29,387 bases of DNA from a virus: the IMG/VR virus record IMGVR_UViG_3300009605_002899, positions 1 through 29,387 of that record; one strand, given 5' to 3'. The notes beneath the pieces were generated by a model. The model was given only the letters and a program-made list of their open reading frames with translations, searched no databases and was not told where the DNA came from. Position numbers and translations under genes: made by a program. Positions within the stretch are counted from its first letter, which is position 1. Every line of letters begins with the position of its first letter. Shown here piece by piece: positions 7,874 through 17,382 of the stretch.

Positions 7874-9316
7874 ATGAAATATAAGTTTAAGACACAGCCA
7901 TATGAGCATCAGCTCGTGGCATTAACTAAATCCTGGAATCAGCGTGAGTACGCTTACTTCATGGAAATGGGTACTGGAAAGTCTAAAGTACTCATAGATA
8001 ACATAGCTATTCTCTATGACCGGGGAGGGATTAACGCTGCAATTATTATTGCTCCTAAAGGCGTGTACCGGAACTGGTCTGAAAAAGAGATACCGGCACA
8101 TATGCCAGACCATGTAGAAAAACAAATAGCGGTCTGGAATCCAGCGCCTAATAAAAAACAGAAGAAAGCATTACTTGATCTATTCGAGGTAACGGCTGAC
8201 CTAAAGATATTGGTTATTAATGTTGATGCTTTTAGCACTAAGAAGGGAGTAAACTTTGTAGAAAAGTTTATTCTATGTAATGATGTACTAATGGCGGTTG
8301 ATGAATCAACCACTATTAAAAACCCCAAAGCCCAACGCACTAAGAACCTCTTAAAGCTTGGGATTAATACCAAGTTTCGTAGGATTCTAACGGGCTTTCC
8401 TGTTACTCAGTCTCCTTTAGATTTATATAGTCAAAGTGCTTTTCTATCTAAGAAACTATTAGGTTACGATTCTTTCTACTCTTTTCAAAACCGTTATGCA
8501 AAACTTTTTAATAGAAAGATGGGGCAAAGAACCTTTAGACAAGTTACGGGGTATCAAAACCTAGGAGAATTAACTACTCGACTTGGTAATTTTTCTTACA
8601 GAGTGCTGAAGAAAGAATGCTTAGACCTCCCTGATAAGGTGTATCAAAAAAGAGAAGTCCCACTAACACCTGAACAGAAAAAGGTTTATAAGGAACTAAA
8701 AGACTATGCAATGGCTGAACTAGAGTCTAAAGAAATGGTCAGCGTTACTTCTATCCTTACTCAGATACTAAGATTACATCAAGTAGTTTGTGGGTTTGTA
8801 AAGCATGATAACAACGAAGAAGTGGAGATTAAAAACAATCGGTTAGATGCTTTACTAGATGTCCTAGCAGAAACACAAGGTAAAACAATCATTTGGGCGA
8901 ACTATCGTTACGATATTAGACGCATACTAAAGACGCTGCAAAACACAGTAGGTACTGAGAACGTTGCTACTTATTATGGGGATACGCCTGATGAAGAAAG
9001 ACAGAAAGTAATTACCAAGTTCCAAGACCCTGATTCAAACTTACAATACCTAGTTAGCAATGTGCAAACAGGTGGGTACGGTATCACATTAACACAAGCT
9101 AGTAATGTTATCTATTATTCTAACAACTATGACTTAGAGAAACGTCTACAGTCCGAGGATCGTGCTCATCGAATAGGACAAACTAATAAAGTTACCTACA
9201 TAGATCTTGTTTCTAAAGGCACTGTTGATGAAAAGATTGTAAAAGCTCTGCGCAATAAGTTAGACCTAGCCCAAGAAGTCTTGGGTGACGAAAAATGGAA
9301 AGACTGGATAAGTTAA
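7874..9316 (+). CDS. SNF2-family DEAD-like helicase/ATPase
   Basis: A 480-aa superfamily 2 SNF2-type DNA translocase and the only clear gene on the plus strand. Motifs: Q-like PYEHQLVAL at residues 9-17, Walker A MGTGKSK with K36, Ia IIAPKGVYRNW, motif II LMAVDES (DES in place of DEAH), motif III LTGFPVT, IV IIWANYR, V NVQTGGYGITLTQAS and VI SEDRAHRIGQ. It has the compact two-lobe form usual for phage and prokaryotic SNF2 enzymes, without accessory domains. AAAGGG sits shortly before ATG at 7874. The gene is divergent from the early operon, and its stop overlaps the last codon of the convergent virion-protein operon by 4 bases. A role in phage recombination, replication restart or DNA remodelling is inferred. 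Confidence 0.92.
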   Translation: MKYKFKTQPYEHQLVALTKSWNQREYAYFMEMGTGKSKVLIDNIAILYDRGGINAAIIIAPKGVYRNWSEKEIPAHMPDHVEKQIAVWNPAPNKKQKKALLDLFEVTADLKILVINVDAFSTKKGVNFVEKFILCNDVLMAVDESTTIKNPKAQRTKNLLKLGINTKFRRILTGFPVTQSPLDLYSQSAFLSKKLLGYDSFYSFQNRYAKLFNRKMGQRTFRQVTGYQNLGELTTRLGNFSYRVLKKECLDLPDKVYQKREVPLTPEQKKVYKELKDYAMAELESKEMVSVTSILTQILRLHQVVCGFVKHDNNEEVEIKNNRLDALLDVLAETQGKTIIWANYRYDIRRILKTLQNTVGTENVATYYGDTPDEERQKVITKFQDPDSNLQYLVSNVQTGGYGITLTQASNVIYYSNNYDLEKRLQSEDRAHRIGQTNKVTYIDLVSKGTVDEKIVKALRNKLDLAQEVLGDEKWKDWIS

Positions 9317-9975
9317 GACCTTCTATGTCTCATCATACGGGATAATGCTCTGTCTCTATCAGACATTGCACGGCCTGTTTGACCTTGAGTTACATCTCTA
9401 TCAGACATTTCCCTACCTTTTTGCAAATTATCCATGATCATTTGTCTTAGTATATCGGAATCTGCCCCTTCTAATCGACTAAGTATGTCATTTGTCATGT
9501 CTATTGTACCGCCCATATCACGATACAGCGGTCCACCGCCTCTTCTCATGAGAGGTTTACCATAGGCTGCTTGCATAGGTGGTTCACCCATTCCTCCATC
9601 CATTGGTGGTTGCTCAACACTAGAGATTAGCATAGCTTTAGCCGTATCTAAAACAGCAATAGCAGCCCCTACGTCTCCTTGTGCTCTACCTACCACTGCT
9701 TCGGCTAACATAGCAGAATCCTGCTCTATATCCATTCCAGGGTCTTCCCCCATTGGAGGTGCTCCCGCTGCTGCCATCTCTCCCATTCCAGGAGGAGGCC
9801 CACCCATTGGCGGTCCAGGAGGAGGTCCACCCATTCCAGGAGGAGGTCCACCCATTGGCGGTCTAGGAGGAGGCCCAGCCATTCCAGGAGGAGGTCCACC
9901 TCTTGGAGGCATAGGAGGCGCGTTTGCTGTACCGCCCTGAGTTCTTATATTCATTAGATCTTCTATGCCAGCCAT
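9313..9975 (-). CDS. Pro/Gly/Met-rich protein, probable virion protein
   Basis: A 220-aa protein whose residues 20-65 are a proline-glycine-methionine repeat with a 16-residue unit of the form GGPPPGMxGPPPxPPM. The middle is Ala-rich and helical (SAMLAEAVVGRAQGDVGAAIAVL), and the C-terminus has two MSDRD motifs (GREMSDRDVTQGQTGRAMSDRDRALSRMM) ending in an Arg-rich tail. A related GQTGRTLSDRDLA motif lies in the 576-aa protein at 14508-16238. It is the last gene of the virion-protein run and meets the SNF2 gene tail to tail with a 4-base overlap. It is likely a structural or assembly protein; the exact role is unknown. Confidence 0.7.
   Translation of the reverse strand: MAGIEDLMNIRTQGGTANAPPMPPRGGPPPGMAGPPPRPPMGGPPPGMGGPPPGPPMGGPPPGMGEMAAAGAPPMGEDPGMDIEQDSAMLAEAVVGRAQGDVGAAIAVLDTAKAMLISSVEQPPMDGGMGEPPMQAAYGKPLMRRGGGPLYRDMGGTIDMTNDILSRLEGADSDILRQMIMDNLQKGREMSDRDVTQGQTGRAMSDRDRALSRMMRHRRS
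9353..9409. repeat. 15-bp direct repeat coding for MSDRD
   Basis: TCTCTATCAGACATT occurs at 9353-9367 and 9395-9409. It encodes the two MSDRD peptides at the C-terminus of the Pro/Gly-rich protein. A similar DNA stretch near 15021 encodes LSDRD in a neighbouring virion protein. Confidence 0.6.
9781..9900. repeat. 48-bp tandem repeat encoding a Pro-Gly-Met segment
   Basis: About two and a half copies of a 48-bp unit encode residues 26-65 of the gene at 9313-9975, each unit being GGPPPGM-GGPPPGPPM with small changes. The near identity at DNA level suggests slippage-driven change in copy number. Confidence 0.75.
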
Positions 9976-9977
9976 TG

Positions 9978-11048
9978 CTATCTCCTTGGTCGGAATCCGC
10001 TTTGGAATACCTGTGTCGTTAGTGTATCACCTTGCCCATTCATCGGCAACATTGAAATACCTTGGTTTAAAACATCATTAAAATCTGAAACTTGACTTCC
10101 TTGAATCGGAGTTATTTCCCCCATTGGAGGTTGTCCAAACTGTCCGGGAGTTATATTCCTTGTTAAAGGGGTTGCTCCACTAGCTGTTGAATAAGGTGTG
10201 TAGGGGTTTTTAACTGGTCGTCCTGTGTAATAGTTTATTGGCCCGTCATAGGGATCGTCAATAATTATGTCATCTGGTGGAGGCTGTGTCGGAGGTGGTG
10301 GCGTACTAGGAGCAACAAAATCTGACACAGTTCCCCCTAAGTAATTACCTTTTGTTTGTCCTCCTAGAGAGGTGAAAGGTAGAGGTGTCGCCACTGGTGC
10401 AGGAGCATAAGATTGATCCATCGTTGTATCTGGCCAAGCCTCCGTGTACGGGTTAGCTGGTGGAGGCTCCATTACTGAAGGCGTAGAAGCTACTGGTGGA
10501 GGCTCCATTACTGAACTATAAGCATTCAAATCGTCTCTATAATCCATACCTTCTTCTGCGCCATAATCAGACCTTTTAGGTCTCGCGCTAATGGGGGAAG
10601 GCTGCATTACAGGAGGTAGCTCGGTTGGCCTCCCGACAACGGGTGGAGTCGTTAGTGGAGAAGGTTGCCCCATTGCATCAAGCTCAGCTTGCAATTGATC
10701 TGCCATAGCTTGTTCTTCTGCGTTTGGGCCTCTAGTTCCTTTCGTCAACATATCTATTCGATTTTGTATTTGCTGCGCTTTACTTGTTGGTATTGAATTA
10801 ATCCCCAGAGGAACAGCGGGTACATTCGATAAAGTAGATATCTCAGGAAGGGAAGCTATTCCTTGTTCTATTTCAGTTGCTTGAGTATCTTTAAAATCAG
10901 CAACATCTGCTTCATATTGGTCAGTAGCTGCACTAGCGGCTTGGTTAGCCTCTTGCCTTGCTTGCCATGCCCTTAACGCATCTCTATACTCAATATGACC
11001 TCCATCGTCACTAGAGCCAAAATCACTTCTTCTTGGTCTAAATTGCAT
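9978..11048 (-). CDS. Proline-rich protein, probable internal virion protein
   Basis: A 356-aa, low-complexity protein rich in Pro, Thr and Ala. It contains an internal repeat: residues about 4-28 (RPRRSDFGSS...YRDALRAW) and residues about 156-178 (RPKRSDYGAEEGMDYRDDLNAY). VMEPPP is repeated, and FRPRR recurs at the very C-terminus. The TPIQGSQVSDF motif resembles NPVEGSQVQDF in the 329-aa protein at 17375-18364. Its ATG directly follows the stop of the 1151-aa gene. It has no recognised enzymatic domain; position and composition suggest a flexible virion or scaffold protein. Confidence 0.7.
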   Translation of the reverse strand: MQFRPRRSDFGSSDDGGHIEYRDALRAWQARQEANQAASAATDQYEADVADFKDTQATEIEQGIASLPEISTLSNVPAVPLGINSIPTSKAQQIQNRIDMLTKGTRGPNAEEQAMADQLQAELDAMGQPSPLTTPPVVGRPTELPPVMQPSPISARPKRSDYGAEEGMDYRDDLNAYSSVMEPPPVASTPSVMEPPPANPYTEAWPDTTMDQSYAPAPVATPLPFTSLGGQTKGNYLGGTVSDFVAPSTPPPPTQPPPDDIIIDDPYDGPINYYTGRPVKNPYTPYSTASGATPLTRNITPGQFGQPPMGEITPIQGSQVSDFNDVLNQGISMLPMNGQGDTLTTQVFQSGFRPRR

Positions 11049-14000
11049 TTAATCAGGCTCCGCCATAGCTAATTCTAATACTCTTTGAGGTATTTCTCGT
11101 ATTGTTTGAGGCGTTTCCGCAACGATCCCCACAAACTCTTCAAAAGTTCCTTCAGTTGGTCTTTGTAATTTATCCTCTGTGTCATAATATTTCAGTTCAT
11201 TAGCCATATCTTGAGCTGCAACTGAATAATGAGCCGTTAAATATCTTATAAAGTTTTGCTTACTCACTCTATTTCGTGCGAATGCTATTGATCGATTAAA
11301 TAGTTCTTCATCTAATAACATATGGCCTATAAAATTACGTGCACGTTCAGCCGATTTATTTGTAAGAGCTGTTGCCCTTCTACCCATTTGTGTTAATGGA
11401 CCTATTACCATTCTTTGTAAAAAACGAGCGCCGAGTAGGGGAGTAGCTAGATCTTGTCCAAGACCCTGACTAAATGCTCCTAGGGGATCTGACGCCATAT
11501 TTCTTTGAACTAAACCATTTAAGACTTCTAAATTTTTTAAAAACTCTGGCGCTGTTTCATCACCTAATAACGGTGCCATAAAATTCTCAAAAGTTAATTT
11601 TGGACCTGTAATTTCAGCAGGCCCGAAACCTTCATTAATTAATCTATCTAAACCGAGAACATCTAGCTCAAAGCCTCCCCCTTTCCTTGACTTTATTATA
11701 TCTTGGAATATAAATCTCTTAGTAACTTGAGAAATTTGTTCTCGCAGCTCTGGGCTATCTTTTACTATATCCATAAGATTTTCAATATCTTGTAGAATTC
11801 TTCCAGACTGTAGGGATTCTTTGCTTGTAGTTAAAATATTTTCAAGAATATTAGTTATTCCAGGATCATTTATATTTCCCGCTAAACCAAAACGATTTTT
11901 TATTAGTTGTATCGTTTCTTCTGTTCTTTGTAGTTTGTTAATAACTTCTTCTTGAAATCGTTGTGGACCTCCACCGAACCACTGTGCGTATTTTTCTTCA
12001 CCAAAAACAGATTTTAAAACTCCTTCATGCTCTTTTACAAAATTTCTAAAATTCCTAGCTATTTGTATGGGAGTTGAGTCAGGGGCGTCTAACACCACTC
12101 TTTGTATATAGGCTGCAAGTCCTTCTTGTAACGGTTGTATTTCATCAGAACCTTCCTGTTTTAATATGGTCATTAATTGATCAACAGGAGTATTTATTGC
12201 GCTGCCTGTAGCGGAAGTGTTAAACAAGTAATCAGCAACTCGTTCAGGGCGCTCTTGTTGTAACAAAGAACGAATTGCTTGAGCATTGCCCAGTTCATAT
12301 GCTCGTTTTTGACTAGTCCATGCCGCTTCTATGTCAGCTCCCCATGCATTTTCTGTCATCCAGTCGTCTAATTTAGTTTTGCTAGTTAGTGGTATTCCTG
12401 AAGCTTCAGAAGCACTTTCCCTCACTAATTGCGACATTTGCTGTTCTAGTCCACGCTCTAGATCTCGTGCTGCCTCACGCGTAGCGTTTTGCCCTTTAGG
12501 AAGATTACTGGCAAAATCATTTAAAGCTACCCTAGCATCGTTTAATTCTACCAAACTAAAATTAGGTGATTCAAAACCTTTTTCTCCTATACCTCGTAAT
12601 CGCCTAAGAGTATTTTGGGCTCCTCGTGGAATAAGACTAAATAACCCTCTAACTGCGTCATCTGCATCTTGAGCACGGAAAATAGTATCAGCGTTTCCTT
12701 TTCTCAGGTTTAACCAGTTTTGAGTTGGTTTTCTTGTAAATCCCGCACCTGTAAATGTATCTGCGTAAAGAGGATTTCTTAAAGCAGCATTCCAAGCTTC
12801 AGTATGGGGCCGTATATATTCATTTCTTATTTCTCTAATTCTAGATTGTGCTCTTGGAAGCAACTCCCCACTAGCCTTTTCATCTACTACATCTCTAAGC
12901 ACATTTCCAGCAGCAGCTGCATCTGTTCCTTGCCCTCCAACTTGCGTTCTTACTTTATCAAGCATTCCTTCCATTTGATTAGTAAAATTGTCAACTTCTT
13001 TTTGACCTAACGCTAGAAGCCCTTCTGAGAGTTCAGCACTTGTTACATCATCAATTCCACTGATAGATGGTCCAACCTTTTCCCGCAATGTTTCTATAAA
13101 CTGCTGTTCAACTCTTTGGTTTCCTCTTTTAAGTTCGTTATATAATTGTTTTAATTCAGGGTTATCAGAGTTTCTTAGAAATATTCTTTCTAACTCAGTA
13201 GCATCGGGGTGTCCTGATCTTGCTGACAAAAGAGGGTTGTATCCTGGAGGTCTACCTTTTTGATTAAAAATCACTCCATATATATCAGTTAATTCATCAA
13301 TTTGACTTTGTATTTGTTGAACAGATACAGGATCTCCATAAACCACCCCAGGAATATTTGCATTACTAGGATCTCTTGCTGCTACATACGCATCATCTAT
13401 AGCGGTCCAAAATTCAGCTGGCACGTCTTTTCCGGTAATTAATCTCCAAGCTTTAGGAAGAACTCGTTGGGCAATATCAATAGTGCCTGTTCCCGCAAAA
13501 GCTAATGCAGCAATCATTCCAGTTTCCGTTAGAATCTCATCCATAGTTCTATCATGAGCTCCCATGGCTTTTCCTGCAGTTAGTCGTAAAAAGTCTCCTC
13601 CCGCAGCACCTACCGCAGAGAGTCCTGACATCCCTAATACCTTTGCTGATTGAGCTACAACACTGCCAGTCAGTCCAAGTGGTGTTCCAAATTTTTGATA
13701 CCCATAAGCAGTAAGAACTATATCCCCTGCTGCTGCAGGAAACTCCTGCAGTAAAAAGTCATAGATATCTTCATCCGTAAGATAAGGCGTATCTATTAAT
13801 TCCACATTTTTTACATCTACGTTTTCTTGCCCTTCACGTACAAAACCAATTCCATAACTAGGATCATTTGGTCTAAGATAAATATACTCTCCTTCTCCGA
13901 TCCCGCTAACACCTTCTGCGGCCTTCTCAACATCTCCTATTGTTGAATTACGGGGACTAAGGGAGCGTCTAATTCTAAAAAGATTACGATCTGCAAAATT

Positions 14001-14504
14001 ATCAATTTTTAATTGATTTGTAGGATCAAACCCCATAGCAGCTAGTTCTTGCGCTCTTTCTAAACCAAAAGGAGCGACAGGTCGATCAGAAAATCTTCCT
14101 ATCCCCTCCATCGCATTAATAATAGCAAGAGGGTCTGTCTGTTCACGAGGATTTTCAAAAAGTCTTAATGCTTCTGCATATTCAGGATGAATTTCAGCTA
14201 CGTTATAGTCCCTTGGAGGTCTGTTATATATAGATATTCTATTTTCTAGTACATTCTGAATAGCGTTTTCCATAGTTGATATTTGTTCGTCATTAAATAA
14301 TTCTGCTCGTTTTTCTCTAAGCAAAGAATTACCTCTATGACCTACCTGTAACAGTTCTGGCATCGATATCGTATCCCCCCAAGTAGTGTTGGGATTATTT
14401 GGTAAGGGCGTATCAAACATTCTTCCGGCCACCGCTTGCCTAGTGGCTCTGTAATCTTCTAGGGCTGAACCATCTTCTATTTGTTCTTCAGTATAAATAG
14501 CCAT
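11049..14504 (-). CDS. Very large probable internal virion/DNA-ejection protein
   Basis: A 1151-aa protein, the largest in the window. It is mostly predicted helical with long charged stretches and a Gly/Ala-rich hydrophobic region at about residues 255-345 (TPLGLTGSVVAQSAKVLGMS, then LSAVGAAGGDFL and IAALAFAGTGTIDIA), which could insert in a membrane. This design fits the large inner-core or ejection proteins of podoviruses, which form a DNA conduit across the host envelope. I see no lysozyme, transglycosylase or peptidase motif. The gene lies three bases after the 576-aa protein gene and is followed immediately by the proline-rich protein. The assignment rests on size, composition and neighbours rather than on a recognised domain. 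Confidence 0.65.
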   Translation of the reverse strand: MAIYTEEQIEDGSALEDYRATRQAVAGRMFDTPLPNNPNTTWGDTISMPELLQVGHRGNSLLREKRAELFNDEQISTMENAIQNVLENRISIYNRPPRDYNVAEIHPEYAEALRLFENPREQTDPLAIINAMEGIGRFSDRPVAPFGLERAQELAAMGFDPTNQLKIDNFADRNLFRIRRSLSPRNSTIGDVEKAAEGVSGIGEGEYIYLRPNDPSYGIGFVREGQENVDVKNVELIDTPYLTDEDIYDFLLQEFPAAAGDIVLTAYGYQKFGTPLGLTGSVVAQSAKVLGMSGLSAVGAAGGDFLRLTAGKAMGAHDRTMDEILTETGMIAALAFAGTGTIDIAQRVLPKAWRLITGKDVPAEFWTAIDDAYVAARDPSNANIPGVVYGDPVSVQQIQSQIDELTDIYGVIFNQKGRPPGYNPLLSARSGHPDATELERIFLRNSDNPELKQLYNELKRGNQRVEQQFIETLREKVGPSISGIDDVTSAELSEGLLALGQKEVDNFTNQMEGMLDKVRTQVGGQGTDAAAAGNVLRDVVDEKASGELLPRAQSRIREIRNEYIRPHTEAWNAALRNPLYADTFTGAGFTRKPTQNWLNLRKGNADTIFRAQDADDAVRGLFSLIPRGAQNTLRRLRGIGEKGFESPNFSLVELNDARVALNDFASNLPKGQNATREAARDLERGLEQQMSQLVRESASEASGIPLTSKTKLDDWMTENAWGADIEAAWTSQKRAYELGNAQAIRSLLQQERPERVADYLFNTSATGSAINTPVDQLMTILKQEGSDEIQPLQEGLAAYIQRVVLDAPDSTPIQIARNFRNFVKEHEGVLKSVFGEEKYAQWFGGGPQRFQEEVINKLQRTEETIQLIKNRFGLAGNINDPGITNILENILTTSKESLQSGRILQDIENLMDIVKDSPELREQISQVTKRFIFQDIIKSRKGGGFELDVLGLDRLINEGFGPAEITGPKLTFENFMAPLLGDETAPEFLKNLEVLNGLVQRNMASDPLGAFSQGLGQDLATPLLGARFLQRMVIGPLTQMGRRATALTNKSAERARNFIGHMLLDEELFNRSIAFARNRVSKQNFIRYLTAHYSVAAQDMANELKYYDTEDKLQRPTEGTFEEFVGIVAETPQTIREIPQRVLELAMAEPD

Positions 14505-14507
14505 AAT

Positions 14508-16238
14508 CTAAGGTATAGCAATATTCCCAAGGTCATCAAATTCTGAGTCCATTAACTGTTGCGGGGTTGTAGCTCCCCCTGTTCCTATATTTCCTCCTGG
14601 AGCACTACGAAAAGGGTCATATGCGTTTTCAGGTCTTATATGTCCTGATTGTAAATCTTCTCCTGCCCAACGTTGAACAGCAGGCATATATCTATAACGT
14701 TCTAAAAACCTTCTATATTCCCAGTTTCCCATCTCTGTTGAAGACCAATCATGAACCAGCTGTCCTTCTTCATTTTTTATAGTAGGTGGAATCCAATATG
14801 AAGAGAGTGTCGAAGTGTAAGCTGGATCTTCTTTACCTGTTTGTCTATTTATTACAGGGAAATATCCTGAAGCTATTCTATTTAGAGAAAGACCTCCCTG
14901 AGTTCTATTATCATGTTGTCGAATTATGCTATCCACAAAACCCAATAAATTATCTTTAGCTGTTTGTGGACTATCAGTACTACCAAAACCCACCATATCT
15001 AAATGATAAGCTAAATCTCTATCAGATAAAGTTCTGCCCGTTTGTCCATTAGCTGCTGCTGCCATATAAGCCAGCTGTAACATAGCTCCTCTAGTTCTTA
15101 CATTTCCATATGCAGCATCACCTAGTAAGTCTCTAAAATTAATACTTTTACCTGTACTGGTTGTAAGGTCTTGGTTATCGTTTTCGAAACGAGATAAAGC
15201 ATTTTCTAAAGCCTCCCGACTTCCGCTTTGTAAGGCTTCGAATATTCGCCTAGCCCCTTCACCACTATCACTTTGATCTCCAAAAGTCATATAACTGTAG
15301 ATTGTATCTAAGTTTGCTGTTAAGCTATTACCCATATTTGCAAAAGCAGTAGCTGCCGAGATTGGGTTGTTTACGGGATCTGCAATACCCCGATCAAAGG
15401 CATATATAACTTCGTTTGATAATTCTAGTGTTGCTAACAATGCTTGATCACCAGCAACCGCCTCTACGTCTAATTCATCTAATTGAACTTGACGATCACT
15501 TCTTAAAGTTTTTGACAAAGGTTCTGTTGGTACGTGTCTTTGTTCTATCCAATTTCCTTCCAAATCTCTTATATTAGCGTACCCTGTTTTATCATCGTTC
15601 ATTACATAGACTTCACCTCTAGGGTCAACAAAAGCAGGTCGAACATCAGGAACACCAACAGCAGCTGCATTTGCATCTTCATACACCTTAGATTGCAAGT
15701 TGTCTACTTCTTCAAGGGATTTATTTAAATACGTTGTTCTATTCGTTGCCTGAGCTAACCTAGCCGCTTCTCGAGCTTTTCTAATATCACTATAAGTTCT
15801 AGCATAGTCATCTGCTCCTCTACCCATTCCACTAGCAACAACAAGATTTGCGATTTCATCTAAGCCAAAACCATCCGCTTCTTCACGTCCACCATAAAGA
15901 GCATACGCATTTGCTAAGGCTTCTTGTCTTCTATTATGTAACACATCCTGCAAAAGCAGAGGAGCCCCTTCTTCTGCTTCTCTAAACCCTTCTTCACCTA
16001 TACTTGTTAAATATTCATCTGCGCTCATTCGCTCAGGTTCATCTTCAAATAGCCCCATAATACCCTCAGTAACTAAAGGCATAAAAGGAGCGATTGTTTC
16101 TAGTGTGGTTGGTTCAGGCTCTCTTTGTCGAGGGTTAAAGTTAGGTGTAGGAAACCTCATTTGTGAGGCAGGCATTTGTACAGCAGTAATTCCACCACCT
16201 TCTGGACTACTAAACGTTGGAAAAGGAGTATAAGCCAT
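14508..16238 (-). CDS. Probable internal virion protein
   Basis: A 576-aa protein with a Pro-rich N-terminus (FPTPNFNPRQREPEPTT), a helical, Ala/Glu-rich middle (residues about 80-200) and a C-terminal half containing GQTGRTLSDRDLAYHLDM near residue 405. I recall GRxLSDxD motifs in internal virion proteins of many marine phages; a related copy lies in the 220-aa protein of this window. It shows no signal peptide or clear transmembrane segment. It is tightly spaced with both neighbours (one base and three bases), so it belongs to the virion-protein operon. The function is inferred from context and this motif. Confidence 0.65.
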   Translation of the reverse strand: MAYTPFPTFSSPEGGGITAVQMPASQMRFPTPNFNPRQREPEPTTLETIAPFMPLVTEGIMGLFEDEPERMSADEYLTSIGEEGFREAEEGAPLLLQDVLHNRRQEALANAYALYGGREEADGFGLDEIANLVVASGMGRGADDYARTYSDIRKAREAARLAQATNRTTYLNKSLEEVDNLQSKVYEDANAAAVGVPDVRPAFVDPRGEVYVMNDDKTGYANIRDLEGNWIEQRHVPTEPLSKTLRSDRQVQLDELDVEAVAGDQALLATLELSNEVIYAFDRGIADPVNNPISAATAFANMGNSLTANLDTIYSYMTFGDQSDSGEGARRIFEALQSGSREALENALSRFENDNQDLTTSTGKSINFRDLLGDAAYGNVRTRGAMLQLAYMAAAANGQTGRTLSDRDLAYHLDMVGFGSTDSPQTAKDNLLGFVDSIIRQHDNRTQGGLSLNRIASGYFPVINRQTGKEDPAYTSTLSSYWIPPTIKNEEGQLVHDWSSTEMGNWEYRRFLERYRYMPAVQRWAGEDLQSGHIRPENAYDPFRSAPGGNIGTGGATTPQQLMDSEFDDLGNIAIP

Positions 16239-16239
16239 G

Positions 16240-17382
16240 TTAATCCTCTAAACCAGAATAATCATAAGCTGCTGGAATTCCAAACCCTCCTCCAGGAGGA
16301 GGACTTACAGAACCATAAGCGGGTGGGTTAGGGTTATTGAGTTGTGGTTGCGCCCCTTGCGGTTGCATCATACCAGGACCAATCGGCCCTTGTGGTGAAT
16401 AGTTAACGTTTCCTGTAGGGCTGCCGCCTGCATATCCAAAACCCCCTGCCATTGGTCCAAGAGAGGCTGTCAACGCTCCAACATTCTGTAGCGTCTGCAT
16501 AGGTAAGTTGTACTGACCAGTAAAGTTCTGATAGTTTAAGTCCATTAGAGACTGAGCTCTACCTCTACCTAGTCCCCCCATGCCCATTTGTGACTGAATA
16601 TCAGCTTGCTGTAATTGTTGTAAAGCAGGAGCCATAGCGCCATAAGCACCTCCTAACCCTGCTAAACCTTGACCGCCTCCTAACCCCATTCCGTAGATGT
16701 TTTGTCCTAGTTGTTGTTGTAAACCCGATAACCCTCCAAGTCTTCCCATTCTAGACTCAAAAGCTTGTTGTGCTCTATTAGCTGCGTCTTGATAACCAGC
16801 CCCACGGATAGCTCCTATTTGTTCTGCAGCTCCTCGGGCGGTATTTTCTGCTAATTCATCTCGCCTCATTCTTGACCTAGAACCACCGAAAGCGCCTGCA
16901 CTAACTGCTTCGTCTCTAAGGGCCATATCACCTTTCGATAATCCTTCTCTAACATCTTTTAGTGTTTGTTGAACTACGTCTTCTTCAAAAGGATTATAAA
17001 AACTTCCTATACCTCTAGGGTCAAATCCTGCAGTAGAACCGTATCCTGTTGCTTCGGACCTGCCTAATAAATTTTGTCCTAACCGCTGTCCAGTTCTAAC
17101 GCTTCTACCGGCCTCATCTAATAACCCTGCCTGTTGGCCCAGATAAGGTCTATAACTGCCAATCGCCTGATCAGCAAGTTGCATACCGTATTGCTCTCTT
17201 GGGTCAAAATCTGCAACTCGTTGGCCTGTGTAAGTGAACGGACTAGAATCCGCCTCCCCGTAATTTTGGAATTGTTGTTGTAGAAACTGTTGTGCAAAAG
17301 GAAATATATCCTTCTGCAAAAACTGTCCTATATAGGGGGCGGGGGCTTGACTGGAATATTCTTGGTCTTCTCTACTAGCCAT
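16240..17382 (-). CDS. Gly/Gln-rich phage virion protein
   Basis: A 380-aa protein. The N-terminus (APYIGQFLQKDIFPFAQQFL) and the central GDMALRDEAVSAGAFGGSRS region match a type often seen in marine phage virion-protein clusters. The second half is rich in Gly, Gln and Met (GLGGGQGLAGLGGAYGAMAP) and ends in a Pro/Gly-rich tail. It overlaps the upstream 329-aa gene by 8 bases. No enzymatic motif is present; a virion-associated or ejection role is inferred. Confidence 0.7.
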   Translation of the reverse strand: MASREDQEYSSQAPAPYIGQFLQKDIFPFAQQFLQQQFQNYGEADSSPFTYTGQRVADFDPREQYGMQLADQAIGSYRPYLGQQAGLLDEAGRSVRTGQRLGQNLLGRSEATGYGSTAGFDPRGIGSFYNPFEEDVVQQTLKDVREGLSKGDMALRDEAVSAGAFGGSRSRMRRDELAENTARGAAEQIGAIRGAGYQDAANRAQQAFESRMGRLGGLSGLQQQLGQNIYGMGLGGGQGLAGLGGAYGAMAPALQQLQQADIQSQMGMGGLGRGRAQSLMDLNYQNFTGQYNLPMQTLQNVGALTASLGPMAGGFGYAGGSPTGNVNYSPQGPIGPGMMQPQGAQPQLNNPNPPAYGSVSPPPGGGFGIPAAYDYSGLED

